Below, piece after piece: positions 25,780 through 34,500 of a stretch of DNA of 64,000 nt. Each line of letters starts with the position of its first letter. Positions within the stretch are counted from its first letter, which is position 1. The notes beneath the pieces are model-generated. The model saw only the letters and a list, made by a program, of their open reading frames with translations, was not told the DNA's origin and ran no database searches. Source of the stretch: Streptococcus oralis ATCC 35037 (GTDB lineage Bacteria; Bacillota; Bacilli; Lactobacillales; Streptococcaceae); assembly GCF_900637025.1 (NCBI RefSeq), contig NZ_LR134336.1, forward strand, positions 1,256,001 to 1,320,000, written 5' to 3'. The position numbers and the translations under genes are program-made.

Positions 25780-26709
25780 CTAGATTTCCACTTCTTCCAA
25801 GTCTTTGACCACATGGACGTTTTCAAAAATCGTTGCAGCATCTTTCTTAAGCTGGCTGATATCTTTTGAGAGGAAACGAGCACTGATATGGTTGAGCAAG
25901 AGTCGTTTGGCTCCCGCTTCTGTTGCAACCTGCGCAGCCTGCATGTTGGTGGAATGACCGTGATTGCGGGCAATCTTTTCGTCTCCCTTGCCATAAGTGG
26001 ACTCATGGACAAGAACATCCGCATTGACTCCAAGACGCACACTAGCATCTGTTTTTCGAGTATCCCCTAAAATGGTAATAATCTTACCAGGGCGTGGGGC
26101 TGAGATATAGTCTGCTGCCTTGATCTCGGTGCCGTCTTCTAGGACAACATCCTGACCGTTTTTGATTTTTCCAAAGAGTGGTCCAAATGGCACACCAGCA
26201 GCCTTGAGCTTTTCAGCATCCAGAGTGCCTTCTAGGTCTTTTTGCATGACACGGTAGCCCACACAGAAAATAGTGTGATCCAATTCTTCTGCATAAACGG
26301 TAAACTTTTCTGTTTCAAGGATTTTCCCGAGAGAATTATGGTCAAACTCATGGAAATAAATTCGGTAAGGCAGACGAGAACCGGACACACGAAGGCTGGT
26401 TAAGACAAAGGACTTGATCCCTTGGGGACCATAAATTTCCAAATCTGTTTGCTCTTCATTAGCCTGAAAAGCACGGCTAGAGAGAAATCCTGGCAATCCA
26501 AAGATATGGTCTCCATGCAAGTGAGTGATAAAGATTTTGCTGACCTTACGTGGTCGAATCGTGGTTTCCAGAATGCGATTTTGCGTTCCTTCGCCACAGT
26601 CAAAGAGCCAAACTTCGTTAATCTCGTCCAAGAGTTTCAGGGCGAGACTTGAAACGTTGCGGGCTTTGGAGGGCTGACCAGCCCCCGTTCCTAAAAATTG
26701 AATATCCAT
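25780..26709 (-). CDS. rnz: Ribonuclease Z
   Basis: A 309-residue metallo-beta-lactamase-fold endonuclease that removes 3' trailers from tRNA precursors. Zinc motif [12 protein letters not shown] near residue 65. The start [18 protein letters not shown] is the usual RNase Z N-terminus, and later histidines occur in [12 protein letters not shown] and [10 protein letters not shown]. Length and order of motifs are normal. It is co-transcribed with miaA and hflX, so the operon groups tRNA maturation functions. Confidence 0.96.
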   Translation of the reverse strand: MDIQFLGTGAGQPSKARNVSSLALKLLDEINEVWLFDCGEGTQNRILETTIRPRKVSKIFITHLHGDHIFGLPGFLSSRAFQANEEQTDLEIYGPQGIKSFVLTSLRVSGSRLPYRIYFHEFDHNSLGKILETEKFTVYAEELDHTIFCVGYRVMQKDLEGTLDAEKLKAAGVPFGPLFGKIKNGQDVVLEDGTEIKAADYISAPRPGKIITILGDTRKTDASVRLGVNADVLVHESTYGKGDEKIARNHGHSTNMQAAQVATEAGAKRLLLNHISARFLSKDISQLKKDAATIFENVHVVKDLEEVEI

Positions 26710-26723
26710 TCGATACTTTCTAA

Positions 26724-27347
26724 TTAATCAATATATAACATAGCAGTGCGGTTTTCTAAGCGATAATAAAGCTTACCAGTATAGGCTTTAGCTTCTTGTA
26801 ATAAATCTTCTTGACTATAACCTTTGAGACGCTTGCGACCATCTGCCAAACTTTCCAAATCTGTCAAGGCTGTGAGATTTTCCACGCTAACAACTTCCTC
26901 GTCCCCAACAGGCTTCAAGTAAATCTTACCAGACTCCTTAAAGACCAGTTGATGAGGGAAGATTTGCGCAATCTCAAAGAGTAATTCATCTGTAATTAGC
27001 TCCTCAGCTTCTGAGAAAATACGTCCAAGTCCTTCTCTCTCATAGCAGAAACCAAAAGATTTGCCTGATAGATTAAGGCGAATAAAGGGCTTGGTTTCTA
27101 GAGTGAAACTTGGCTCAGCATTGTAGAGGCTCAGTTCCTGACTGACTTCTGAAAAATAATCAGTCGCAGCCTGAGGACTCTTTTTCTGGTAGAGTTCAGC
27201 AAAGTAGGCATTCACTACACTGGGGGGAGGCGTAATTAGGGCTAACTGCTCCTCTTCAGACCTACCATCTAAAAGCTGGTCCAGATATACCTTGTCTAGA
27301 CTCGTATAACCACCATACTTGAGTGCTAAAGTTTTGATATCAGTCAT
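26724..27347 (-). CDS. Conserved streptococcal protein of unknown function
   Basis: A 207-residue soluble protein without transmembrane segments, beginning [22 protein letters not shown]. It overlaps the 3' end of hflX by 8 bases and precedes rnz by 14, so it is translationally coupled within the operon. The sequence combines an N-terminal helical half ([20 protein letters not shown]) and a C-terminal beta-rich half with [15 protein letters not shown] recognise it only as a gene that accompanies hflX in streptococci, and no activity can be inferred. Confidence 0.85.
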   Translation of the reverse strand: MTDIKTLALKYGGYTSLDKVYLDQLLDGRSEEEQLALITPPPSVVNAYFAELYQKKSPQAATDYFSEVSQELSLYNAEPSFTLETKPFIRLNLSGKSFGFCYEREGLGRIFSEAEELITDELLFEIAQIFPHQLVFKESGKIYLKPVGDEEVVSVENLTALTDLESLADGRKRLKGYSQEDLLQEAKAYTGKLYYRLENRTAMLYID

Positions 27348-28578
27348 AAAATTCTTCTAATCTCCATTTGTTTTTCTCAGCAATATAGCCTGTGATGACC
27401 TCGCAATCATCTTGGTAATCACGCTCTTCTAGGATAGCGACACTTTCTAAATCATGAATCTTGTAAGACTTAGAAAAAGGTACACGCAAAGTAAATGCTT
27501 CAAAAATATCCTTGATCTTCTCCAAAAACAATGCTTGCAACTGCTCACGACTATCCTCAGACTTGGCAGAAATGAGGGCATAAGGCGTTTGAGTAGGCGT
27601 GAAATCCTCCACCAAATCCGCTTTATTATAAAGGGTCAGGCGGGGAATATCCTCCATATCCAAGTCTTTCATAATGGACAGGACTGTTTTTTCATGCTCC
27701 TCGTGATAAGGATTGCTGGCATCGATGACATGAACTAGAAGGTCTACATGCTTGCTTTCTTCCAAGGTTGATTTGAAACTGGACACCAATTCAGTCGGCA
27801 AATCTTGGATAAATCCAACCGTATCAGTCAAGGTAACCTGAAGATTACCTCCCAAATGGATACTCTTTGTCGTCGCATCCAGAGTCGCAAACAGCTCGTC
27901 TGCTTCATACTGGGTCTTAGTGGTCAAGGTGTTCATGATGGTTGATTTCCCAGCATTGGTGTAACCAATCAAACCAATCTTAAAGGTACTTGACTCCAAG
28001 CGTTTTTCTCTGACTGTGGCCCGATTTTTCTCAACCACCTTGAGCTGACGCTCGATATCTGTGATTTGATTGCGAACACTACGTCGGTTCAGTTCCAACT
28101 GACTCTCACCTGGACCACGGGAACCAATTCCCCCTGCCTGACGGCTGAGCATAATTCCCTGACCAACCAAGCGAGGTAAGAGGTACTTAAGCTGGGCCAA
28201 ATGCACTTGAAGTTTCCCTTCATGGCTTCGAGCCCGCATGGCAAAGATATCCAGAATCAACTGCATACGGTCAATGACCTTGACACCTAGAACTTCTTCT
28301 AGATTGACATTTTGCCGTGGAGTCAAGCGATTATTGACGATGACAGTAGTAATTTCTTCTGCATCCACCATTTGAGCTATTTCTTCCAACTTACCAGAAC
28401 CCACAAAGGTCTTGGAGTCATACTTTTCCCGTTTTTGCCTGTAGCTATCCACAACGACGGCCCCAGCTGTCTTGGCTAGACTGGACAATTCTTCCATAGA
28501 GAGGTCAAAATTGTCCATGCCCTGCAATTCCACACCGATGAGCAGGACTCGTTCCTCTTTTTTCTCCGTTTCAATCAT
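27340..28578 (-). CDS. hflX: GTPase HflX
   Basis: A 412-residue ribosome-associated GTPase that splits stalled or stressed ribosomes. Glycine-rich linker [18 protein letters not shown]1 GYTNAGKST (near 208), G3 DTVGF and G4 NKAD. The N-terminal HflX domain ([21 protein letters not shown]) is complete. It overlaps the miaA stop by 8 bases. Confidence 0.96.
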   Translation of the reverse strand: MIETEKKEERVLLIGVELQGMDNFDLSMEELSSLAKTAGAVVVDSYRQKREKYDSKTFVGSGKLEEIAQMVDAEEITTVIVNNRLTPRQNVNLEEVLGVKVIDRMQLILDIFAMRARSHEGKLQVHLAQLKYLLPRLVGQGIMLSRQAGGIGSRGPGESQLELNRRSVRNQITDIERQLKVVEKNRATVREKRLESSTFKIGLIGYTNAGKSTIMNTLTTKTQYEADELFATLDATTKSIHLGGNLQVTLTDTVGFIQDLPTELVSSFKSTLEESKHVDLLVHVIDASNPYHEEHEKTVLSIMKDLDMEDIPRLTLYNKADLVEDFTPTQTPYALISAKSEDSREQLQALFLEKIKDIFEAFTLRVPFSKSYKIHDLESVAILEERDYQDDCEVITGYIAEKNKWRLEEFYD

Positions 28579-29455
28579 CTAAAAACTCCTCAATCTGGCT
28601 TAAAATACGGTTTTGAACTCCAGGCTCTCCTATCTGATAAAAGGTCACCTGCATACGATTACGGAACCAGGTCAGCTGACGCTTGGCAAAACGGCGGGTC
28701 GCCTGCTTGAGACTCTCGCTCGCTTCCTCAAGAGTTTGCTCCCCACGGAAATAAGGAAAGAGTTCCTTGTAGCCAATGCCTTTGGCAGCCTGCGCATCTG
28801 GATAATGGTCAAAGAGCCACTTGGCCTCATCCAAAAGACCAGCCTCAAACATCAGATCTACTCGGCGATTGATACGCTCATAAAGCTGACTGCGTTCATC
28901 ATTCAAGCAGATAATCAAAGGTTCATAAGGACTTTCCTGATTTTCCAAATCCTGACCAAAATGGGCAATTTCCAAGGTGCGCATGGCACGACGACGATTA
29001 AACTGAGGAATATCAAGACCTGCTTGCTCCACCAAATGGGCTAATTCCTCATCTGAATAAGGCTCCAAACTAGCCCGATAAGCTACAATCTCCTCATGAG
29101 GTGTTTCCCCACCTAGATGATAGCCTTCCAGCAAGCTCTGGATATAAAGTCCAGTTCCACCAGCGATAATGGCTAGCTTGCCACGGCTTTGAATATCCTC
29201 AATAGCCTTCTTAGCTTCTGAAACAAAATCAAAAGCCGAGTAAGACTCGGTCACCTCTCTGACATCAATCAAATGATGAGGAACAGCTACTTGCTCCTCT
29301 GGGCTAGCCTTGGCCGTCCCAATATCCAATCCTCTGTATACTTGCTGACTGTCACCACTGACCACCTCTCCACCAAAGCGCTTGGCCACTTCAATAGCAA
29401 GAGCTGTCTTCCCAACAGCGGTCGGTCCAACAACCACAATTATTTTTGTTTTCAT
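28571..29455 (-). CDS. miaA: tRNA dimethylallyltransferase MiaA
   Basis: A 294-residue enzyme that prenylates A37 of tRNAs reading UNN codons. P-loop [11 protein letters not shown] at the N-terminus, [17 protein letters not shown], and the family motifs RRAMRTLE and [14 protein letters not shown]. The ATG at 29455 (MKTKIIVV) is preferred over an ATG 24 bases upstream, because AAGGAAAAAAG precedes it. First gene of the operon; a TATAAT sits about 40 bases upstream on the minus strand. Confidence 0.96.
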   Translation of the reverse strand: MKTKIIVVVGPTAVGKTALAIEVAKRFGGEVVSGDSQQVYRGLDIGTAKASPEEQVAVPHHLIDVREVTESYSAFDFVSEAKKAIEDIQSRGKLAIIAGGTGLYIQSLLEGYHLGGETPHEEIVAYRASLEPYSDEELAHLVEQAGLDIPQFNRRRAMRTLEIAHFGQDLENQESPYEPLIICLNDERSQLYERINRRVDLMFEAGLLDEAKWLFDHYPDAQAAKGIGYKELFPYFRGEQTLEEASESLKQATRRFAKRQLTWFRNRMQVTFYQIGEPGVQNRILSQIEEFLDD

Positions 29456-29575
29456 CTTTTTTCCTTGAAAAATTTCCATTTTTTCGTTACTATTATTATA
29501 TCACAAAAAGGTCAGTCAGAAAAATGCTACCACTTGAGGAGCCTGGCTGATCGGGAAGATAAAGGAGGAAGACTC

Positions 29576-29746
29576 ATGGCTAAAGGATTCGCTAAAGGTC
29601 TTGTAACAGGTGTCGCAGGAACTGTCGCTGCCGTTGCAGGTGCAGTATACGCAATTAAAAAGAAAGTGATTGAGCCAGAAGAGCAAAAAGCAGCTTTCAT
29701 CGAAGAAAATCGTAAAAAAGCGGCTCGCCGTCGCGTATCACATTAA
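29576..29746 (+). CDS. DUF3042-like small membrane-associated protein
   Basis: A 56-residue protein, MAKGFAKGLVTGVAGTVAAV followed by a short helix and a basic tail KKAARRRVSH. AAAGGAGGAAGACTC precedes the ATG. It has one Gly/Ala-rich hydrophobic helix (about 8-27). The family is widespread in lactic acid bacteria but has no assigned function. It is monocistronic, divergent from miaA and closed by a strong terminator. Confidence 0.85.
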   Translation: MAKGFAKGLVTGVAGTVAAVAGAVYAIKKKVIEPEEQKAAFIEENRKKAARRRVSH

Positions 29747-29755
29747 GCAACAAAA

Positions 29756-29783
29756 GAAGTTGAGAAATCTCAACTTCTTTTTA
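29756..29783 (+). terminator. Terminator of the DUF3042-like gene
   Basis: Ten-pair perfect stem GAAGTTGAGA / TCTCAACTTC followed by TTTTTA, 9 bases after the stop codon. Confidence 0.85.
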
Positions 29784-29792
29784 TTTTCTTTT

Positions 29793-29945
29793 ATACTCAA
29801 TGAACATCAAAGAGCGCAAACTAGGAAGCTAGCCTCAGGTTGCTTAAAGCACTGCTTTGAGGTTGTAGATAGAACTGACGAAGTCAGTGACCATATCTAC
29901 GGTAAGGCGACGCTGACGTGGTTTGAAGAGATTTTCGAAGAGTAT
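29793..29945 (-). repeat. BOX element (boxA-boxB-boxC type)
   Basis: About 153 bases with the pneumococcal BOX ends: ATACTCAATGAACATC on one side and GATTTTCGAAGAGTAT on the other. The internal CTACGGTAAGGCGACGCTGACG differs by one base from the widely used boxA primer sequence. Internal inverted repeats (CTGACGAAGTCAG; CCTCA near 29835 with TGAGG near 29862) give a folded RNA. The size fits one A, one B and one C unit. It abuts the thyA stop codon. Confidence 0.88.
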
Positions 29946-30784
29946 TAAATAGCTAGGTCAAACTTCAGCTGTGGCTTAACCGGATCATAGTCGACCAACT
30001 CAAAGTCTTCCGCTTTGATATCAAAGAAATTAGTCCCATCTGGAACATTTAAAACCAAGCGAGGTTGGCAGTTTGACGGCTCACGACGGAGCAATTCCTG
30101 AGCTTGTTCAAATTGATTATCGTAGATATGAAGGTTGTTGATAAAATAGAAAAACTTCCCAACCTTCCAGCCAAAGTGTTTAGCAATCATCATTTGAAGA
30201 GCCACATACTGCATGGCGTTAATGTGGTGAGCCACCAACATATCGTTAGAACGCTGGGTCAAGGTCGCATCCAGATAGATGTCCCCATCAACGCGACGGA
30301 CATCAAACATGGTCTGAAAGGCGCATGGAAGAAGACCATCTGTCTCCTCAAAAGCTTGGTAATCCCAGAGCGAGATGATATTGCGACGGTTCCAAGGGTT
30401 GGCTTCCAACTGTTTGAGAATCTTATTGATGATGTCGTGTTTCTTAACGACCGCCCCATAGCGTTCACCGATGGTTCCCGTATCTCCCACTTCCCAGTCA
30501 TTCCAGTAGTGAACATTGTACTTGTCATTGAGAACATCTAAGCTATTAGACTGATCTTGGTAGATCCAGAGTACTTCCTTGATGGCGGATTTGATTGCAA
30601 TGGGACGCAAGGTTGTGATGGGAAATTCCCCCTTAGACAAATCATACTCGGCAAAGGCACCCGTTACGTACTTGGAATTGGCAACTGTCCCATCCTTGTA
30701 CTTGGGACGAGCCTGCTCAGAAAAGACACCGTCTTTGAGGATTCGTTCAATATTCTCTTTAAAAATCGTATCTGCTTTTGTCAT
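29945..30784 (-). CDS. thyA: Thymidylate synthase
   Basis: A 279-residue classical ThyA converting dUMP to dTMP with methylene-tetrahydrofolate. Catalytic Cys in [10 protein letters not shown] (near 153), [16 protein letters not shown] and [16 protein letters not shown] motifs present. GAGGTGAGAGTAA precedes the ATG. The stop TAA shares its first base with the BOX element end. Complete and of ordinary length. Confidence 0.96.
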   Translation of the reverse strand: MTKADTIFKENIERILKDGVFSEQARPKYKDGTVANSKYVTGAFAEYDLSKGEFPITTLRPIAIKSAIKEVLWIYQDQSNSLDVLNDKYNVHYWNDWEVGDTGTIGERYGAVVKKHDIINKILKQLEANPWNRRNIISLWDYQAFEETDGLLPCAFQTMFDVRRVDGDIYLDATLTQRSNDMLVAHHINAMQYVALQMMIAKHFGWKVGKFFYFINNLHIYDNQFEQAQELLRREPSNCQPRLVLNVPDGTNFFDIKAEDFELVDYDPVKPQLKFDLAI

Positions 30785-30825
30785 TTACTCTCACCTCATT
30801 TATTGTCCTAACTAGTATAGCATAA

Positions 30826-30875
30826 AAAAAGAAAGGAGGAAAATCACTGGCTTTAAAGTAGTGTTTTTCTCCTTT
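30826..30875 (-). terminator. Imperfect terminator between gki and thyA
   Basis: Minus-strand AAAGGAGAAAAACACT pairs imperfectly with AGTGATTTTCCTCCTTT, followed by a T-rich run. It would end glucokinase transcription before thyA. Confidence 0.55.
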
Positions 30876-30882
30876 TATGATC

Positions 30883-31842
30883 TTATTGCAATACAAGTGA
30901 TGCTGCTCCGATAACTCCAGCGTCATTTCCTAGAGTTGCGAGAGCTAATTTAGTTGATGTGCGTACTTGTGGGAAGGTATTTTCATCATAAACCTTTTGC
31001 ACGCCTTGGAGAAGGAATTCTCCCGCAGCTGATACCCCACCACCGATAACGATTGTTGATGGGTTGAGGATTGATCCTATGTTAGCACACGCGATACCCA
31101 AGTAACGTGAGAAGTTACGGTAAACGATCAAGGCAAGGTCATCCCCTTCTTTTGCAAGGTCAAAGACAGTTTTAGCAGTTACTTCTTCACCGTCATCAAT
31201 CAAGCGTTTCAAGGCTGCATCGCCTTCGTATTCATCTGCATAACGACGAGTCAAGTTGACAATCCCTGTTGCAGAAGCAACTGTCTCAAGACAGCCTTTC
31301 TTACCACAAGTACAAGCGATTGGTTGGTCAAAGTCAACAGTGATATGACCAAGTTCTCCTGCTGCACCAGCAACACCGTGAAGCAATTTGCCTTCTGCCA
31401 CGATACCGCCACCAACACCTGTACCAAGTGTCATAAAGACAACGTCTGGTTGGTTTTCACCAGCCCCCATCCAGCGCTCACCAAGAGCAGCTACGTTGGC
31501 ATCATTATCAATGAAGAATGGAATCCCCAAGGCTTTTTCAATCTTTTCTTTAATTGGTTGAAGGGTTTTCCAGTTGAGGTTGTAGGCACCGATAACAGTC
31601 CCTTTTTCACGGTCAACCACACCAGGTGATCCCATCCCAATCCCTCGGAAGTCTGTGGCTGACAATCCAAGCAAGTCCAAACGATGCTGAATAGACTCAA
31701 TCATATCATCTACAATATGGCTTCCTTCATCCAAAATGTTGGTCTTAATAGACCATTTTTCTTGGATTTCTCCCTCTTGAGTTAAAATTGCAAACTTGAT
31801 AGATGTTCCACCAAGGTCAATCCCAATAATCTTTTGACTCAT
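30883..31842 (-). CDS. gki: ROK-family glucokinase
   Basis: A 319-residue sugar kinase phosphorylating glucose to glucose-6-phosphate. ATP-binding IGIDLGGTSIKFAIL at the N-terminus, catalytic Asp in FFIDNDANVAALGE, and the ROK zinc motif GHITVDFDQPIACTCGKKGC near 170-190. It is transcribed alone from a good promoter. Confidence 0.95.
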   Translation of the reverse strand: MSQKIIGIDLGGTSIKFAILTQEGEIQEKWSIKTNILDEGSHIVDDMIESIQHRLDLLGLSATDFRGIGMGSPGVVDREKGTVIGAYNLNWKTLQPIKEKIEKALGIPFFIDNDANVAALGERWMGAGENQPDVVFMTLGTGVGGGIVAEGKLLHGVAGAAGELGHITVDFDQPIACTCGKKGCLETVASATGIVNLTRRYADEYEGDAALKRLIDDGEEVTAKTVFDLAKEGDDLALIVYRNFSRYLGIACANIGSILNPSTIVIGGGVSAAGEFLLQGVQKVYDENTFPQVRTSTKLALATLGNDAGVIGAASLVLQ

Positions 31843-31879
31843 CGTCTTCTCCTTTTTAATTGAAAATGCTTACAGATAT

Positions 31880-31908
31880 AGTATAACAAAATCGTCCGTT
31901 TTGTGCAA
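31880..31908 (-). promoter_or_regulatory. gki promoter
   Basis: -35 TTGCAC (31903-31908), -10 TATACT (31880-31885), spacer 17 bases, minus strand, with TG before the -10. Confidence 0.7.
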
Positions 31909-31967
31909 AGGTTTGCAGGCTACAAGCCAAAATTAAAACATCTCATTTACTTCACTATTTGTAAAAA

Positions 31968-34382
31968 TTAGTCACCCAAATGTTGAATGGCATAGTTGGC
32001 TTCTTCTTTGGTAAATTTTCTAAAATAAGGAGAAGTTAGCCTCTCATAAATTTCTGTCTTTGATAAATGGGCATTCTTTCGGTATTCTCTTGCTTGAGCT
32101 AAGGCATTCGCCTTATAGTCTGCTTGCAAATGATTGATAGCATATTGTGCAGTGTCACTATTAAAACCTTCATAAATTAACATCTCATAAATTCTCTTTT
32201 TTGACAAATGAATCCTATTATAATCTTGTGCTGTCTTTAAAGCTGCTGAGTATGGATTCCCGGCTGCTGGTTTTGGTTGCCACACACCATCGTTTCCTAC
32301 ATAGTAACGACCACCATCTACCCATTTACCCCTTACCATTTTGCCTTCAGAATTAACATAGTAACGGCCACCATCTACCCATTCATTCTTGGCCACCTTT
32401 CCATCTGATTTATAATAATAGTCTCCTACCCATTTATTGCGGGCAATGCTTCCTTCTGGTGTTAAATCTAGTTTTTGAATGGCATAGTCTGCTTCTTCTT
32501 TTGTAAATTTTCTAAAATAAGGAGAAGTTAGCCTCTCATAAATTTCTGTCTTTGATAAATTGGCATTCTTTCGGTATTCTCTTGCTTGAGCTAAGGCATT
32601 TGCCTTATAGTCTGCTTGCAAATGATTGATAGCATATTGTGCAGTGTCACTATTAAAACCTTCATAAATTAACATCTCATAAATTCTTTTTTTTGACAAA
32701 TGAATCCTATTATAATCTTGTGCTGTCTTTAAAGCTGCTGAGTATGGATTCCCGGCTGCTGGTTTTGGTTGTCGCACACCATCGTTTCCTACATAGTAAC
32801 GACCACCATCTACCCATTTACCCCTTACCATTTTGCCTTCAGAATTAACATAGTAACGGCCACCATCTACCCATTCATTCTTGGCCATCTTACCATCTGA
32901 TTTGAGATAATAATTTCCTACCCATTTGTTGCGAGCGTAGCTGCCTTCTGCTGTTAGATAATAATATGAACCATAGTTTTTATCATAAATCCAGTCACTT
33001 TTAACCTTTTTTCCATCAGAATCAACATAATAACGACCACCATCTACCCATTCATTTTTAGCTCTCTTTCCATCTGATTTGAGGTAGTAATTTCCTACCC
33101 AGCCAGACTGAACTTTAGATTGTGATTTATCCTGTTTAGGAGTTGTTTCTTTAGTTTTTTCAGCCGGTTTTGGTGCTGGTGTTTTTGGTTTATCAGCAGG
33201 TTTTTGTGCTGGTGTTTTTGGTTTCTCAGCTGGTTTTGATGCTGGTGTTTTCGGTTTCTCAGCAGGTTTTTGTGCTGGCGTTTTCGGTTTCTCAGCTGGT
33301 TTTGGTGCTGGTGTTTTCGGTTTCTCAGCAGGTTTTTGTGCTGGCGTTTTCGGTTTCTCAGCTGGTTTTGGTGCTGGCATTTTCGGTTTCTCAGCTGGTT
33401 TTGGTGCTGGCTTTGGCGCTGGTTTTGGTTGCCACACACCATCGTCTCCTACATAATAACGACCACCATCTACCCATTCATTTTTGGCCATCTTACCATC
33501 TGATTTTAGATAATAATTGCCTACCCATTTGTTGCGAGCGTAGCTGCCTTCTGCTGTTAGATAATAATAGGATCCATAGTTTTTGTCATAAATCCACTCA
33601 GCTTTAGCCATCTTACCATCTGATTTAAGATAGTAATTGCCTACCCATGTGTTGCGAGCGTAGCTACCTTCTCCTGTTAAATAATAGTATGACCCATAGT
33701 TATTGTCATAAATCCATTCATTTTTAGCTCTCTTCCCATTTGATTTGAGATAGTAATTACCTACCCATGCGTTTCGAGCGTAGCTACCTTCTGCGGTTAG
33801 ATAATAATAGGATCCATAGTTTTTATCATAAATCCATTCACTCTTAGCCATTTTACCATCTGATTTAAGATAGTAATTGCCTACCCAAGCATTTTGGACA
33901 TAGTTTCCCGAAGCATTTAGATAGAAATAAGAATTAGCTTTTTTATCAAAAATCCACTTATTAGTAACTTTAGTACCATTTTCATAGTACGATGAGCCTA
34001 CCCAACCAGACTGAGCTGTAGATTTGGACTTATCCTCTTTAGGACTTGTATTTTTAGGTTTCTCAGCAGGTTTTTGAGCTGGTGTTTTCGGTTTCTCAGC
34101 TGGTTTCGGCGCTGGCTTTGGCGCTGGTTTTGGTTCTGGTTTCGGTGCTGGTGTTTTTGGTTTCTCAGCAGGATTTTGCGCTGGTGTTTTTGATTTTTCA
34201 GCTTGATTTGACGCCGAAGTTGTATTCTCTTTTACAACCTTACCATTTTTAGATGCATCCTTTTCTTGAGCAGAAACATGCTGAGCCGAAAAAGGAAAGT
34301 CTCCAGTTGTATCTGTAAGTGAAATGAGTCCCAGTGTTGCAGTTGCTAAGCTGGTTACTAAAATTTTTTTTGATTTTTTCAT
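31968..34382 (-). CDS. CbpL-like choline-binding surface protein with duplicated Ltp cassette
   Basis: An 804-residue secreted protein. Signal peptide from MKKSKKILVTSLATATLG; the start at 34382 is supported by ACGGAGATTTTT. After a Pro/Lys/Ala linker comes a block of choline-binding repeats (GWVG-type; WVGNYYLKSDGKMAK, WIYDKNYGSYYYL). A second, longer Pro-rich array of KPAEKPKTPAQ/PKP follows, then a second repeat block. There are two copies of a two-helix Ltp-type domain (NPYSAALKTAQDYNRIHLSK to QHLQAD-like) separated by more choline-binding repeats. It attaches to choline on teichoic acids. Pneumococcal CbpL is much shorter, so this is an expanded version. Promoter at 34418-34447. Confidence 0.85.
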   Translation of the reverse strand: MKKSKKILVTSLATATLGLISLTDTTGDFPFSAQHVSAQEKDASKNGKVVKENTTSASNQAEKSKTPAQNPAEKPKTPAPKPEPKPAPKPAPKPAEKPKTPAQKPAEKPKNTSPKEDKSKSTAQSGWVGSSYYENGTKVTNKWIFDKKANSYFYLNASGNYVQNAWVGNYYLKSDGKMAKSEWIYDKNYGSYYYLTAEGSYARNAWVGNYYLKSNGKRAKNEWIYDNNYGSYYYLTGEGSYARNTWVGNYYLKSDGKMAKAEWIYDKNYGSYYYLTAEGSYARNKWVGNYYLKSDGKMAKNEWVDGGRYYVGDDGVWQPKPAPKPAPKPAEKPKMPAPKPAEKPKTPAQKPAEKPKTPAPKPAEKPKTPAQKPAEKPKTPASKPAEKPKTPAQKPADKPKTPAPKPAEKTKETTPKQDKSQSKVQSGWVGNYYLKSDGKRAKNEWVDGGRYYVDSDGKKVKSDWIYDKNYGSYYYLTAEGSYARNKWVGNYYLKSDGKMAKNEWVDGGRYYVNSEGKMVRGKWVDGGRYYVGNDGVRQPKPAAGNPYSAALKTAQDYNRIHLSKKRIYEMLIYEGFNSDTAQYAINHLQADYKANALAQAREYRKNANLSKTEIYERLTSPYFRKFTKEEADYAIQKLDLTPEGSIARNKWVGDYYYKSDGKVAKNEWVDGGRYYVNSEGKMVRGKWVDGGRYYVGNDGVWQPKPAAGNPYSAALKTAQDYNRIHLSKKRIYEMLIYEGFNSDTAQYAINHLQADYKANALAQAREYRKNAHLSKTEIYERLTSPYFRKFTKEEANYAIQHLGD
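31983..32955 (-). repeat. Near-identical tandem duplication of about 480 bases inside the CbpL-like gene
   Basis: Segment 31983-32460 is repeated at 32472-32950, with only scattered base differences over more than 400 bases. Each unit encodes choline-binding repeats plus one Ltp domain. Confidence 0.8.
33140..33430 (-). repeat. Proline-rich short-period coding repeat
   Basis: Repeats of about 30-33 bases encode KPAEKPKTPAQKPAEKPKTP-type units. A shorter copy of the same array lies at 34060-34200. Strongly periodic and likely length-variable. Confidence 0.75.
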
Positions 34383-34417
34383 AAAAATCTCCGTTGTTTT
34401 TAATGATTTATACCTAT

Positions 34418-34447
34418 AGTATACCATATATTTAATTTTGCTTTCAA
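34418..34447 (-). promoter_or_regulatory. Promoter of the CbpL-like gene
   Basis: -35 TTGAAA (34442-34447), extended -10 TGGTATACT (hexamer 34418-34423), spacer 18 bases. Confidence 0.6.
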
Positions 34448-34500
34448 ATCAAATATTAAATATTAACAAATAAATCTAAAACTTAATTGAAAACCTATAG

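Noticed and set aside
29670-29948. Plus-strand open frame crossing the DUF3042 gene and BOX
   Set aside because: Runs through a terminator and a non-coding repeat.
33140-33430. Regular repeats that might suggest a CRISPR array
   Set aside because: No unique spacers of constant length; the repeats are in frame and encode KPAEKPK units.
33170-33607. Long plus-strand open frame opposite the Pro-rich array
   Set aside because: It is the antisense of a periodic coding repeat; the Leu/Val/Phe-only composition is an artefact.
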